The position numbers were made by a program, and so were the translations under genes. From the NCBI RefSeq assembly GCF_000761485.1, contig NZ_JPMX01000092.1, positions 1 through 48,366 of the forward strand: a stretch of DNA of 48,366 bases. Direction: 5' to 3'. Source of the DNA: Modestobacter caceresii. GTDB lineage: Bacteria > Actinomycetota > Actinomycetes > Mycobacteriales > Geodermatophilaceae. The notes below the pieces were generated by a model, which searched no databases, had not been told where the DNA came from, and saw nothing but the letters and a program-made list of their open reading frames with translations. Shown piece after piece: positions 16,552 through 27,228 of this stretch (the stretch's first letter is position 1; each line of letters starts with the position of its first letter).

Positions 16552-17361
16552 TCACCCCACCGTTCCCGCGCCGGGCGAGGTCCCGGTCGACACGCCGGGG
16601 ACCGAGGAAGGTCGAACCTCTCTGGCTTCGGGGTCGGCGCCGTTGGCCGCACGGCCGCCGTCGACGGGAAGGACGGCACCGCTGATGAAGCCTGCTGCCG
16701 GGGAGAGCAGGAAGGCGACCGAGGCGGCGACCTCACGGGAAGTGCCCACGCGTCCGAGAGGGTGCAGGAGCGCCATCTGGTCGTCGGCGTCCGGGTGCTG
16801 GGCCCGGTACTCCTCGTAGCGCTCGGTGGTGATCGAGCCGAGGGCGACGGCATTGGCGCGGATGCCGTCGGGGCCGTGGTCCACAGCGACGGCGCGGGTC
16901 AGTCCTTCGATGGCCGCCTTCGCCGCCGCGTACGGCAAGGCGCCCCGGACGGGGCGTTGGGCCTGGTGGGAGGAGACGTTGACGATGGCTCCGGCTCGCC
17001 CGTGGGCGAGGAAGTGACGGACCGCGGCGGAGCAGCCGGTGACGGTCAGTGCCAGGTTCGCGGTGATGAGCTCGGTCACCTGCAGCGCCGAGGACGAGGT
17101 GAGGGTGGCGTCCCGGAAGACGGCGGCGTTGTTGACCCATCCGGTCAACGGGCCGGCGGCCTCGGCTCGGCGGGCCGCCTCGGCGGTGACCTGGGGGTCG
17201 CGGGCGTCCCCGGTGACGAGCTCGACCCGCTCGTGTCGCCAGTCGAGGCGGTCGGTGACGTCGATGACCACGACGTGACCGTCTTCGGCGAGGTGTTCGG
17301 CGATGGCCCGGCCCACTCCTCGGGCGGCGCCGGTGACGACGAAGGACGGCCAGGCGGTCAC
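16552..17361 (-). CDS. SDR-family NAD(P)-dependent oxidoreductase
   Basis: The 269-residue protein is a classical short-chain dehydrogenase. It has the cofactor motif TGAARGVGRAIA (about residue 10), the structural motif NNAA (about residue 77), a catalytic serine in VNVSSHQAQ and the YxxxK pair in LPYAAAKAAIEG. A closing ISGAVLPVDGG segment is typical. The tail after VDGG is about 35 residues of low-complexity sequence and longer than usual. The start is a GTG preceded by GAGAGGCAGGGAAC. It lies directly behind the SnoaL-like relic and the third repeated promoter, which probably drives it. The substrate is unknown. The 190 bp between its stop and promoter copy 2 hold no gene I recognise. Confidence 0.88.
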   Translation of the reverse strand: MTAWPSFVVTGAARGVGRAIAEHLAEDGHVVVIDVTDRLDWRHERVELVTGDARDPQVTAEAARRAEAAGPLTGWVNNAAVFRDATLTSSSALQVTELITANLALTVTGCSAAVRHFLAHGRAGAIVNVSSHQAQRPVRGALPYAAAKAAIEGLTRAVAVDHGPDGIRANAVALGSITTERYEEYRAQHPDADDQMALLHPLGRVGTSREVAASVAFLLSPAAGFISGAVLPVDGGRAANGADPEAREVRPSSVPGVSTGTSPGAGTVG

Positions 17362-17385
17362 GTTCCCTGCCTCTCCCGGGAGCTC

Positions 17386-17625
17386 TCAGGTCCGGACGGT
17401 GTTCTGCCCGGTGGCGATGCGCAAGCCGGCCGCCGTAGCGGACGGTGGCGGTACCGAGCCCGCCAGGGGACGACCGTGCGCAGGTGAGCCTCCAGGGCTT
17501 GCCTCGATGGCAGACCCCGCGACTGGTCACCCGTACGGCATCGTCGGCGAAGAAGGCGACGTGTGCCTCGACGTCCTCCCCCGCGTGGCCTCGGCGGATG
17601 CGACGACGAAGTCCTGTCTTCCCGT
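17386..17625 (-). pseudogene. Relic of a SnoaL-like (NTF2-fold) protein gene
   Basis: A minus-strand frame contains HAGEDVEAHVAFFADDAVRV, the alpha-helix and first strand typical of SnoaL-like or ketosteroid-isomerase-like proteins, followed by TSRGVCHRGK, the usual next block. The frame then continues without stop into sequence with no family likeness. A second frame gives GLRIATGQNTVRT and a TGA at 17386, which looks like the lost C-terminus. A frameshift is therefore likely. It sits between the third repeated promoter and the SDR gene, as if it were once the first gene of that operon. Confidence 0.5.
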
Positions 17626-17629
17626 GCAC

Positions 17630-17698
17630 GACGCTAGGAGCAGCGCAGGGCCCACACAGGTGCCGGCGGACACCACCTCCCCACCATGGCTTTCGGCA
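17630..17698 (-). promoter_or_regulatory. Promoter with tandem upstream boxes (copy 3 of 3)
   Basis: On the minus strand TGCCGAAAGCCATGGT (17683-17698, two substitutions in the core against the other copies) precedes, after 13 bp, the 18-mer CCGCCGGCACCTGTGTGG (17652-17669), identical to the ndh copy. After 14 bp comes CTAGCGTC (17630-17637). It points at the SnoaL-like relic and the SDR gene. Confidence 0.65.
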
Positions 17699-17772
17699 CG
17701 TGCGCCTCCGGACGGCTGTGGCGGGCGGGCGACCTCTCATGACCACCGTGCGAGACGTCCCGCCGAGCCTCT

Positions 17773-17862
17773 GGGCCGGCAGACTTGACTGCACGGGAGA
17801 CCCAGGTGCTGGTGCTGATCGCCACAGGCGCGTCCGCGAACCAGGTGGCTCGCATGCTCACG
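17773..17862 (+). pseudogene. Truncated LuxR-type DNA-binding domain
   Basis: The plus strand reads GPADLTARETQVLVLIATGA and then SANQVARMLT. This is helix 1, helix 2 and the start of the turn of a LuxR/NarL helix-turn-helix domain. The recognition helix and everything after it are missing, and no receiver or sensor frame precedes it. It is best read as the stub of a lost regulator gene. It lies beside the third copy of the repeated promoter, so it may have been the tail of an earlier regulator of this island. The rest of 17700-17967 holds nothing I recognise. Confidence 0.6.
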
Positions 17863-17967
17863 GCCGTAGCCGTGTGCGTAGGTGGCGTGTCGCCCCTCGG
17901 ACACCGCGTTGAACCCTCACCGCCCAGGGCCGTGGGGGTTCTGTCGTTCCTGGCTCCGGTACGTCCG

Positions 17968-18015
17968 GTCTCGGATGAGCCGCAGCGGACGCCCCCGCTG
18001 AGGCTCATCCGAGAC
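17968..18015 (-). terminator. Long hairpin at the end of the CPBP gene
   Basis: GTCTCGGATGAGCC and GGCTCATCCGAGAC form perfect 14-bp arms. After one G/A mismatch an inner CAGCGG/CCGCTG stem extends the structure, leaving a 6-base loop. On the minus strand the hairpin begins inside the last codons of the CPBP gene and includes its TGA. There is no T-run, as is common for terminators in GC-rich actinobacteria. It could act in both directions. Confidence 0.7.
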
Positions 18016-18721
18016 GGTGGGCAGCGGTTGCGGCCAGCGCACCCAGACTGTTCGTCGCCAGGTGGAGGAGGGCCGGGGCCAGCAGGCTGCCGCTCCGGAG
18101 GCGCAGCCAGGCGAAGAGGACCCCCGCCGCCGCCGTGAACGCACATCCCAGCAGGACGGCGACGACGAGTCCCGCAGGCCCGTCGGTCAGGGTGTTGGCC
18201 GTGGCCGCGCTCAGCGTGGGACGGATGTGCCAGATCCCGAAGAGGACCGCCGAGACCGCGACGGCCGTACGCGGCCCCACAACACGCATCAGCGCCGCCA
18301 GCAGGACGCCACGGAAGGCCGTCTCCTCCCACAGGACGGTGCCGAGCGGGATCCGGACCAGCGCCTGGTAGGCGACCTCGGCGGAGCTGGCACCGGCGAG
18401 CCGTGCGTCCGCCAGGAGGGGGCGGACCGCCGAGACCGCTAGGCCGGCCGCATAGCCGGCGGCGACCACGGCGGAGCACGCTCCGCCCCATCGCAGTCCG
18501 GCCCGGACCCTCCTCGGATCGAGTCCCAGCTCCTTCCAGGTGAAGCCGACGGACCGAGCCCCCACGAGGAGCAGGCCCGTCGCCGCCAGGTTGACCGGGA
18601 CGTAGGACTGCGGGTAGCCCGGCGTCCGGGTGATGACGACGTTGTTCCAGGCGGCGAGGAGCACGGCGACGGAGGCGGCGAACAGGAGCGCGCCCCGGCG
18701 GCCTGCTGGGCGAACGTGCAC
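18005..18721 (-). CDS. CPBP-family intramembrane glutamic endopeptidase
   Basis: The 238-residue protein has six to eight predicted membrane helices. It shows the three conserved CPBP (CAAX protease/bacteriocin-processing) blocks: EETAFRGVLLAAL with the paired glutamates, FGIWHIRPT with a conserved histidine, and ALLHLATNSLG with the final histidine and asparagine. These line an active site inside the membrane and cleave membrane or prenylated proteins; many bacterial members have unknown targets. The GTG start at 18721 is only two bases from the GTG of the divergent gene, so one true start may lie further inside. Confidence 0.85.
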   Translation of the reverse strand: MHVRPAGRRGALLFAASVAVLLAAWNNVVITRTPGYPQSYVPVNLAATGLLLVGARSVGFTWKELGLDPRRVRAGLRWGGACSAVVAAGYAAGLAVSAVRPLLADARLAGASSAEVAYQALVRIPLGTVLWEETAFRGVLLAALMRVVGPRTAVAVSAVLFGIWHIRPTLSAATANTLTDGPAGLVVAVLLGCAFTAAAGVLFAWLRLRSGSLLAPALLHLATNSLGALAATAAHRLG

Positions 18722-18723
18722 GC

Positions 18724-19110
18724 GTGAGGTCTTCCCCGTTCGCGCGCCGGCTCACCTTCGCGGCCATGGCGCTGTCCTGCGTCGCTGCTGTACTGGTCTG
18801 GGGCGAACTGTCGGTGGGGGCGCTCGTCGTGATCGGTGCCGCCGGGACCGCCGTCGTCGTCGTGGCGCTGGTGCGGCAGTCGGGCCAGACCGCTCCACCG
18901 GTGGGGCGACGAGGGCTGCCGTGGCTCGCCCTCGTGACCGCCGCCGTGTCCTGGGAACTCGTGACCCTCGCCGACGACCAGCTGCCGACGGCGAGCGATC
19001 TCGCGGATCCGTTCCTCGCCGAACCGCTGCTGCGCGGCGCCGCCACCGTGTGCTGGCTGGCCATCGGGGCCTGGCTGCTCGATCGTCCGCGCCGCCGGCC
19101 ACAGCGATGA
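18724..19110 (+). CDS. Small membrane protein of unknown function
   Basis: The 128-residue product has four hydrophobic segments, roughly residues 9-25, 30-50, 65-82 and 103-120, with a short basic C-terminus (RPRRRPQR). I recognise no family. Its stop overlaps the ATG of the next small membrane gene (ATGA), so the two are probably translated together and may form a complex. The GTG start leaves no room for a promoter between it and the divergent CPBP start. ATG 18766 is an alternative start but lacks a clear ribosome site. Confidence 0.65.
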   Translation: MRSSPFARRLTFAAMALSCVAAVLVWGELSVGALVVIGAAGTAVVVVALVRQSGQTAPPVGRRGLPWLALVTAAVSWELVTLADDQLPTASDLADPFLAEPLLRGAATVCWLAIGAWLLDRPRRRPQR

Positions 19111-19307
19111 CCAACGGCGTCCTCCTGAGCGCTGCCGGCTTCCTGGGGTTGCTCGTCGTCGGTGTGGCGATCGAGGTCTGCGCCCGGCTCGGACTCGGTC
19201 CGGCCACCGCGGGTCGAGCTCTGTGCGCCGCCATGCGGACGACGCCCGGCCGCGCAGTCGTCCTGCTCACCTGGCTCTGGCTCGGCGTGCACTTCCTGGC
19301 CCGTTGA
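19107..19307 (+). CDS. Small membrane protein, DUF6186-like
   Basis: The 66-residue protein has two transmembrane helices, residues 5-26 and 48-63. It ends in VLLTWLWLGVHFLAR, a pattern I associate with the actinobacterial DUF6186 family. No function is known. It is translationally coupled to the upstream membrane protein through an ATGA overlap. About 140 bp without a gene follow before the convergent methyltransferase. Confidence 0.65.
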   Translation: MTNGVLLSAAGFLGLLVVGVAIEVCARLGLGPATAGRALCAAMRTTPGRAVVLLTWLWLGVHFLAR

Positions 19308-19449
19308 TGCGCACGACGCTCGTCCGGGCGGTCCGCCATGACGTCGCAGGCGTGTGCGGGCGGGCGGGCTCAGTCCCTCGTCACGTCACGTCGGAACCGC
19401 CCTGGACGATGCCGTCCTCGTACCAGCGCCGGGATCGGAACTGCCCGGG

Positions 19450-20115
19450 CTACCTCCGCCGCGCGGTGCCGACGATGTGCGGCGCCATGGGCAGCTGGAT
19501 CCGCGTGTCCGGCATGCGACGACGCTCCAGGCGCTCCACGGTGAAGCCGGCGGCGGTGATCGCCGCGGCGGTGTCCCGTCCGACGTGGCATCCACCGCTC
19601 AGCAGCGGCCAGACGGTGCGGTCGAGGGCGTCCTGCACGATCGTCAGCGGCGGCCGCTCGGCCCGGACGTGCTCCCAGAAGACCAGCCGCCCGCCGGGGC
19701 GGAGCACCCGGTGCAGCTCGGCCAGCGCGCGCGGCTGGTCGGCCACGCTGCACAGGACCAGCGTGACGACGGCCGTGTCGAACTCGCGGTCGCCGGCGGG
19801 CAACGCCTCCGCGACGCCGTCCACCACGCTCACCGGCACGGGTGCTCGTCCGGCGGCCTGCTCGGCGAGTCGGCGCAGATGCGGCTCCGGCTCGACGGCG
19901 ACCACCTGACCGACCGCGTGCGGGTAGTGCGCGAAGTTGCTGCCCGATCCCGCCCCCACCTCGAGCACCCGGCCGGCAGTGTCGGCGAGCAGTCTCCCCC
20001 GTACCTCGGCCAGCCCGAACCGCTCCCCCGCCGCGGCGAGCCGACCGAAGACACGGGCGAAGACGGGGTGGTGGACGGGAGCGACAGCGGACGGCACAGC
20101 CCCAGGATCAGTCAC
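19450..20115 (-). CDS. Class I SAM-dependent methyltransferase
   Basis: The 221-residue protein has the Rossmann-type methyltransferase motif I VLEVGAGSGSNFAHYP at about residue 50. The acidic end of strand 2 (VVAVEPEPHL) and motif IV (FDTAVVTLVLCSVAD) follow, then motif V (LRPGGRLVFWEHV). This pattern is that of the UbiE/METTL7-like small-molecule methyltransferases. The GTG start follows GGAGG and lies 24 bp behind the purU stop on the same strand, so it is likely the last gene of the sdaA-purU transcription unit. In a locus that feeds the one-carbon pool a methyltransferase is a logical passenger, but its substrate is unknown. Confidence 0.85.
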   Translation of the reverse strand: MTDPGAVPSAVAPVHHPVFARVFGRLAAAGERFGLAEVRGRLLADTAGRVLEVGAGSGSNFAHYPHAVGQVVAVEPEPHLRRLAEQAAGRAPVPVSVVDGVAEALPAGDREFDTAVVTLVLCSVADQPRALAELHRVLRPGGRLVFWEHVRAERPPLTIVQDALDRTVWPLLSGGCHVGRDTAAAITAAGFTVERLERRRMPDTRIQLPMAPHIVGTARRR

Positions 20116-20139
20116 GCGCCTGGGCCTCCGCCGCCGGGT

Positions 20140-20988
20140 TCAGCGGAAGACCACCGTGCTGTGACCGTTGAGCAGCACCCGCCGCTCGCTGTGCCAGCGC
20201 ACGGCCCGGGAGAGCGCGAGCGCCTCGGCGTCCTGGCCCACGGTGGCCAGGGCGCGGGGGTCGTGGGTGTGGTCGATCCGGATGACCTCCTGCTCGATGA
20301 TCGGGCCCTCGTCCAGCTCGGGGGTCACGTAGTGGGCGGTCGCCCCCACCAGCTTGACGCCGCGGTCGAACGCCTGGTGGTAGGGCTTGGCGCCCTTGAA
20401 ACCAGGCAGGAACGAGTGGTGGATGTTGATCGCCCGTCCGTAGAGCGACGCGCACGTCTCGTCGGAGAGGACCTGCATGTACCGGGCGAGCACCACCAGG
20501 TCGACGCGGTAGGCGTCGACCAGTTCGAGCAGCCGGGCCTCGGCTTGGCGCTTCGTGGTCGGGGTCACGGGCACGTGCTCGAAGGACAGGCCGGCGGCCT
20601 CCGCCATCGGCCGCAGGTCCTCGTGGTTGGAGACCACCGCGACCAGCTCTCCGCCGAGGTTGCCCGCCCGCCACCGGAAGATCAGGTCGTTCAGGCAGTG
20701 CCCGAGCTTGGAGACCATCACGAGGATCCGCTCCGGCTGATCGCCGGCGACCCGGTACGACATCCCGAACTGGTCGGCCACCGCGCCGAATGCCCGGGAC
20801 AAGCGGTCGACGTCGCTGTCCTCGGCGCAGACGAACGCCGTGCGCAGGAACAACTGCCCGCGGAGCGGGTCGTCGAACTGCTGGTGCTCGACGATGTCGC
20901 AGCCCTGCTCGAACAGGAACGAGCTGACGGCGTGCACGATGCCCGGGCGCTCGGCGCAACTGAGCGTGAGGGTGAAGGGGTGGGACAC
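20140..20988 (-). CDS. purU: Formyltetrahydrofolate deformylase
   Basis: The 282-residue protein is PurU, which hydrolyses 10-formyl-THF to formate and THF. An N-terminal ACT domain (FTLTLSCAERPGIVHAVSSF) is followed by the formyltransferase-like domain. Visible active-site blocks are NIHHSFLPGFKGAKPYHQA and AHYVTPELDEGPIIEQE, the latter with the conserved Asp. GTG 20988 has GAGGAGGCACCC upstream. It sits directly after sdaA with a 10-bp gap. In sarcosine and betaine catabolism PurU regenerates free THF when oxidative demethylation loads the pool, which fits this neighbourhood. A FolD enzyme is needed in between and is not in the window. Confidence 0.93.
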   Translation of the reverse strand: MSHPFTLTLSCAERPGIVHAVSSFLFEQGCDIVEHQQFDDPLRGQLFLRTAFVCAEDSDVDRLSRAFGAVADQFGMSYRVAGDQPERILVMVSKLGHCLNDLIFRWRAGNLGGELVAVVSNHEDLRPMAEAAGLSFEHVPVTPTTKRQAEARLLELVDAYRVDLVVLARYMQVLSDETCASLYGRAINIHHSFLPGFKGAKPYHQAFDRGVKLVGATAHYVTPELDEGPIIEQEVIRIDHTHDPRALATVGQDAEALALSRAVRWHSERRVLLNGHSTVVFR

Positions 20989-20998
20989 GGGTGCCTCC

Positions 20999-22372
20999 TC
21001 AGCACTCGACGATGTTGAGCGCCAGCCCGCCACGGGCGGTCTCCTTGTACTTGTCCTTCATGTCCGCGCCGGTCTCGCGCATGGTCTTGATCGCCTTGTC
21101 CAGGGAGACGTGGTGCCGGCCGTCGCCCCGGACGGCCATGCGGGCCGCGGTGATGGCCTTGATCGAGCCGACGGCGTTGCGCTCGATGCACGGGATCTGC
21201 ACGAGCCCCCCGACGGGGTCGCAGGTGAGGCCGAGGTTGTGCTCGATGCCGATCTCGGCGGCGTTCTCCACCTGCTCCGGGGTCCCCCCGATGATCTCGG
21301 CGAGGCCTGCGGCGGCCATGGAGCAGGCGGAGCCGACCTCCCCCTGGCAGCCCACCTCGGCACCCGAGATGGACGCGTTCTCCTTGAACAGCAGCCCGAT
21401 CGCCGCGGCGGTGAGCAGGAAGCGCACCACCCCGTCCTCGGAGTAGGAGTCGACGAAGTCGCGGTAGTAGTGCAGGACGGCGGGCACGATGCCGGCGGCG
21501 CCGTTCGTGGGAGCGGTGACCACCTGTCCGCCGGCCGCGTTCTCCTCGTTCACCGAGAGGGCGTAGAGCGTCACCCACTCCATCGCCCGGAGCGGGTCGG
21601 ACTCGTCCGGGTGCTCCTCCAGCTGGGTGCGGAGTGCGGCGGCGCGCCGGCGCACCTTGAGCCCCCCGGGCAGGACGCCGGAGGCCTGGGTGCCGCGGTC
21701 CACGCACTCCTGCATCACCGACCAGATGTGCAGCAGTCCGGCGCGGACCTCCGCCTCGGTGCGCCAGGCCAGCTCGTTGGCCAGCATCACGTCGCTGATC
21801 CGCAGGCCCGTCTCCCGCGTCCGGGCCAGCAGCTCCTCACCGCTGTGGAACGGGTACCGCACCGGTGTCGAGTCCTCGACGATGGCCGGGTTGCCCGCGT
21901 CGTCCTCGTCGAGGACGAACCCGCCGCCCACCGAGTAGTACTCCCGTCGGCTGATCTCGTCGCCGTGCGCGTCCAGCGCCCGGAAGAGCATGCCGTTGCT
22001 GTGGAAGTCGAGGCGCTTGCGCCGGTGGAGCACGACGTCGTCGTCGATGGAGAAGGAGATGAGGTGCTCGCCCGCCAGCCGGAGCTTGCCCTCGGTACGA
22101 ACGGCGTCGACCCGGGGTTGGGCGGCCACCGGGTCGACCAGGTCGGGTCGTTCGCCCTCGAGGCCCAGGACGACCGCCTTGACGCTGCCGTGTCCGTGTC
22201 CGGTGGCACCGAGGGACCCGAAGAGCTCGCAGCGCACCCCGGCGACACGAGGGAGCAGCGCCTCGTCGTGCAGCCGGGACGCGAAGGAGCAGGCCGCACG
22301 CATGGGCCCGACGGTGTGCGAGCTGGACGGGCCGATCCCCACCTTGAACAGGTCGAAGGCGCTGATGGTCAT
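20999..22372 (-). CDS. sdaA: L-serine ammonia-lyase, single-chain iron-sulfur type
   Basis: The 457-residue protein converts L-serine to pyruvate and ammonia. The N-terminal beta domain opens with [19 protein letters not shown], the family signature. The C-terminal alpha domain has the cysteines expected for the 4Fe-4S cluster in [13 protein letters not shown] and IPCIERN. The last residues NIVEC give the conserved C-terminal cysteine tail that enters the active site. ATG 22372 follows GGAGCCTGC; the earlier in-frame start lacks support. It is the final step of the betaine-to-pyruvate route and is divergent from the GntR regulator. The palindrome at 22414-22431 lies in the shared promoter. 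Confidence 0.94.
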   Translation of the reverse strand: MTISAFDLFKVGIGPSSSHTVGPMRAACSFASRLHDEALLPRVAGVRCELFGSLGATGHGHGSVKAVVLGLEGERPDLVDPVAAQPRVDAVRTEGKLRLAGEHLISFSIDDDVVLHRRKRLDFHSNGMLFRALDAHGDEISRREYYSVGGGFVLDEDDAGNPAIVEDSTPVRYPFHSGEELLARTRETGLRISDVMLANELAWRTEAEVRAGLLHIWSVMQECVDRGTQASGVLPGGLKVRRRAAALRTQLEEHPDESDPLRAMEWVTLYALSVNEENAAGGQVVTAPTNGAAGIVPAVLHYYRDFVDSYSEDGVVRFLLTAAAIGLLFKENASISGAEVGCQGEVGSACSMAAAGLAEIIGGTPEQVENAAEIGIEHNLGLTCDPVGGLVQIPCIERNAVGSIKAITAARMAVRGDGRHHVSLDKAIKTMRETGADMKDKYKETARGGLALNIVEC

Positions 22373-22413
22373 GCAGGCTCCTCGCAGCACCGGCGGCCGG
22401 AGCGATCGCGGTC

Positions 22414-22431
22414 ACTGGTTGATATACCAGT
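22414..22431. promoter_or_regulatory. Candidate GntR operator between sdaA and gntR
   Basis: ACTGGTTGATATACCAGT is an 18-bp palindrome with perfect ACTGGT/ACCAGT arms. The core TGGTATATCA (minus strand) recurs exactly at 33021-33030, just upstream of glyA. It overlaps the promoter region of the GntR gene. The other GntR-regulated unit would be the glyA-sox operon. Confidence 0.6.
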
Positions 22432-22433
22432 TG

Positions 22434-22439
22434 TAGGAT
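22434..22439 (+). promoter_or_regulatory. -10 element of a leaderless promoter for the GntR gene
   Basis: TAGGAT is followed by CAGCGT and ATG 22446. The TANNNT-N6-ATG spacing favours ATG 22446 as the start, even though an internal GTG at 22503 would give a more usual family length. Confidence 0.5.
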
Positions 22440-22445
22440 CAGCGT

Positions 22446-23171
22446 ATGTCTTTCACCACATGGAGGCAAGTCTCGGCGATCGTCAGCCCCTACGATCAGG
22501 GCGTGACCGCCGTACCGCTGGACCTGGACCCGTCCGCCGTCACCTCCTTGGCGGACAAGGCGTACGTGGCGATCCGGGACCGGCTGATCATGCTGGCCAT
22601 CAGCCCGGGCGATCCCATCGACGACGACGCACTCGCACAGGACCTCGGCGTGGGCCGGACCCCGGTCCGCGAGGCGCTGAAGCGACTGGAGGTCGACCGT
22701 CTGGTCGTGTCGTACCCACGACGCGGCACGTTCGCGACCGGCATGGACATCTCCGATCTCGCCCACATCTCCGACATCCGCGCCCAACTGGAGCCGCTGG
22801 CGGCCCGCCGCGCCGCGGACCGGGCCTCCCGAACCGGGCCGGCCGAACTCGAGGAGCTGGCCCTGCGCATCGAGCACCTCGACGTGGGCCAGCTCGACCG
22901 GACGGAGCTGATGCGCTGGGACCTGGCCGTGCACCGGACCATCTACCGGGCCGCCGGCAACCCGCACCTCGAGGACGTGCTCATCCGCTACGACAACCTG
23001 GCGACGCGCATCTTCTGCCTGTTCCTGGACCGCCTGCCGAAGGTCGACGAGCACGTCGGGGAACACGTGGACCTGCTCCGGGCGATCGCGGCCGGTGAGC
23101 CCGACCGGGCCAGTGACCTGGCCCGTGAGCACGTGCTGGGCTTCGAGCGGGCCATCCGTGCGGTGATCTGA
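22446..23171 (+). CDS. GntR-family regulator, FCD subfamily
   Basis: The 241-residue protein has an N-terminal winged helix with AYVAIRDRLIMLAISPGDPI, the recognition region DDDALAQDLGVGRTPVREAL and KRLEVDRLVVSYPRRGTF. A C-terminal all-helical FCD effector domain follows, with the metal/ligand residues seen in RWDLAVHRTIYRAAGNPHL and late EHVDLLRAIAAG. Such proteins usually repress catabolic genes until a carboxylic acid binds. Two starts are possible: ATG 22446, supported by a leaderless promoter, or GTG 22503, supported by family length. It is divergent from sdaA and convergent with folP. The shared palindrome upstream and at glyA suggests it controls the sarcosine/serine branch. Confidence 0.88.
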   Translation: MSFTTWRQVSAIVSPYDQGVTAVPLDLDPSAVTSLADKAYVAIRDRLIMLAISPGDPIDDDALAQDLGVGRTPVREALKRLEVDRLVVSYPRRGTFATGMDISDLAHISDIRAQLEPLAARRAADRASRTGPAELEELALRIEHLDVGQLDRTELMRWDLAVHRTIYRAAGNPHLEDVLIRYDNLATRIFCLFLDRLPKVDEHVGEHVDLLRAIAAGEPDRASDLAREHVLGFERAIRAVI

Positions 23172-23187
23172 CAGCCGCCGGGCCCCG

Positions 23188-24060
23188 TCAGACCGTCTCG
23201 ACGGCCGCCAGGACGGCGAGGACGTCCCGCGTGGCCGCCACGTCGTGCACGCGCAGCACCGCAGCACCCCGCTGGGCGGCGATGACGGCCGCGGCCAGGG
23301 AGGCGGGCAGCCGCTCCCCCACGGCCCGACCGGTGAGCTGCCCGAGCATGGACTTGCGGGACAGCCCGACCATGATCGGCACACCGAGGCTGCTGAGCCT
23401 GCCGAGGGACGCCAGGAGCGCGAGGTCGTGCGACAGGTCCTTCCCGAACCCGAAGCCCGGATCGACCACCAGGTGCTCCGGCCGGATGCCGGCCTCCACG
23501 CAGGTCCGCAGTCGCTCGGCGAGGAAGGCACGCACCTCGGGCACGACGCCCTCGTAGCGGGGCTCGCGCTGCATGGTGTCCGGCGAGCCCTGCATGTGCA
23601 TCAGGCACACCGGCACCCCCGACTCCGCGGCGGCCTCCAGTGCACCCGGTGACCGGAGTGCCCGTACGTCGTTGATCATGCTCGCGCCGGCGGCGACGGC
23701 CTCCCGCATCACCTCGGGCCGCGAGGTGTCCACGGACAGCGGCACCGCGAGCCGCCGCACCAGTTCCTCGACCACCGGGACGACGCGATCCAGTTCCTCG
23801 GCGAGGGTCGGCGGGTGGGACCCGGGCCGGGTGGACTCCCCGCCGACGTCGATGAGGTCCGCCCCGTCGTCGGCGAGCGTGCACCCGTGCTCCACGGCTG
23901 CGGCGACGGTGGGACACCGCCCCACGTCGGAGAAGGAGTCGGGAGTGACGTTGAGGATGCCGCAGACCAACGGCCGCCTCGCCGCGAGAGCCCCGCCGAG
24001 GGAGTGCGGCGAGCCGGCACTGCCCGCCGGCAGACCGGGCACAGCGTGCGCCAGGGTCAT
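23188..24060 (-). CDS. folP: Dihydropteroate synthase
   Basis: The 290-residue protein joins dihydropterin pyrophosphate and p-aminobenzoate in folate synthesis. It has LVCGILNVTPDSFSDVGR (first signature), DLIDVGGESTRPGS (second signature), DVRALRSPG, VDPGFGFGKDLSHDL and the late IMVGLSRKSMLG with RVHDVAATRDV. These cover the full TIM barrel. I used ATG 24060; another in-frame ATG at 24104 is possible and neither has a strong ribosome site. It stands 65 bp behind the dimethylglycine oxidase gene on the same strand. This may be a second folP in the genome, placed here to raise folate supply for the THF-dependent demethylases. Confidence 0.92.
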   Translation of the reverse strand: MTLAHAVPGLPAGSAGSPHSLGGALAARRPLVCGILNVTPDSFSDVGRCPTVAAAVEHGCTLADDGADLIDVGGESTRPGSHPPTLAEELDRVVPVVEELVRRLAVPLSVDTSRPEVMREAVAAGASMINDVRALRSPGALEAAAESGVPVCLMHMQGSPDTMQREPRYEGVVPEVRAFLAERLRTCVEAGIRPEHLVVDPGFGFGKDLSHDLALLASLGRLSSLGVPIMVGLSRKSMLGQLTGRAVGERLPASLAAAVIAAQRGAAVLRVHDVAATRDVLAVLAAVETV

Positions 24061-24125
24061 GACGTCGTCCGATCTGTCTGTCCCCGGCACGCCGTCCGGT
24101 GGCATGCCGAGGAAGGGGTCCGGTC

Positions 24126-27220
<3,095 letters not shown>

Positions 27221-27228
<8 letters not shown>

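Noticed and set aside
19328-19345. Partial likeness (GCCATGAC) to the repeated 16-mer box
   Set aside because: Only the first eight bases match and neither the 18-mer nor the -10 element is present at the right spacing.
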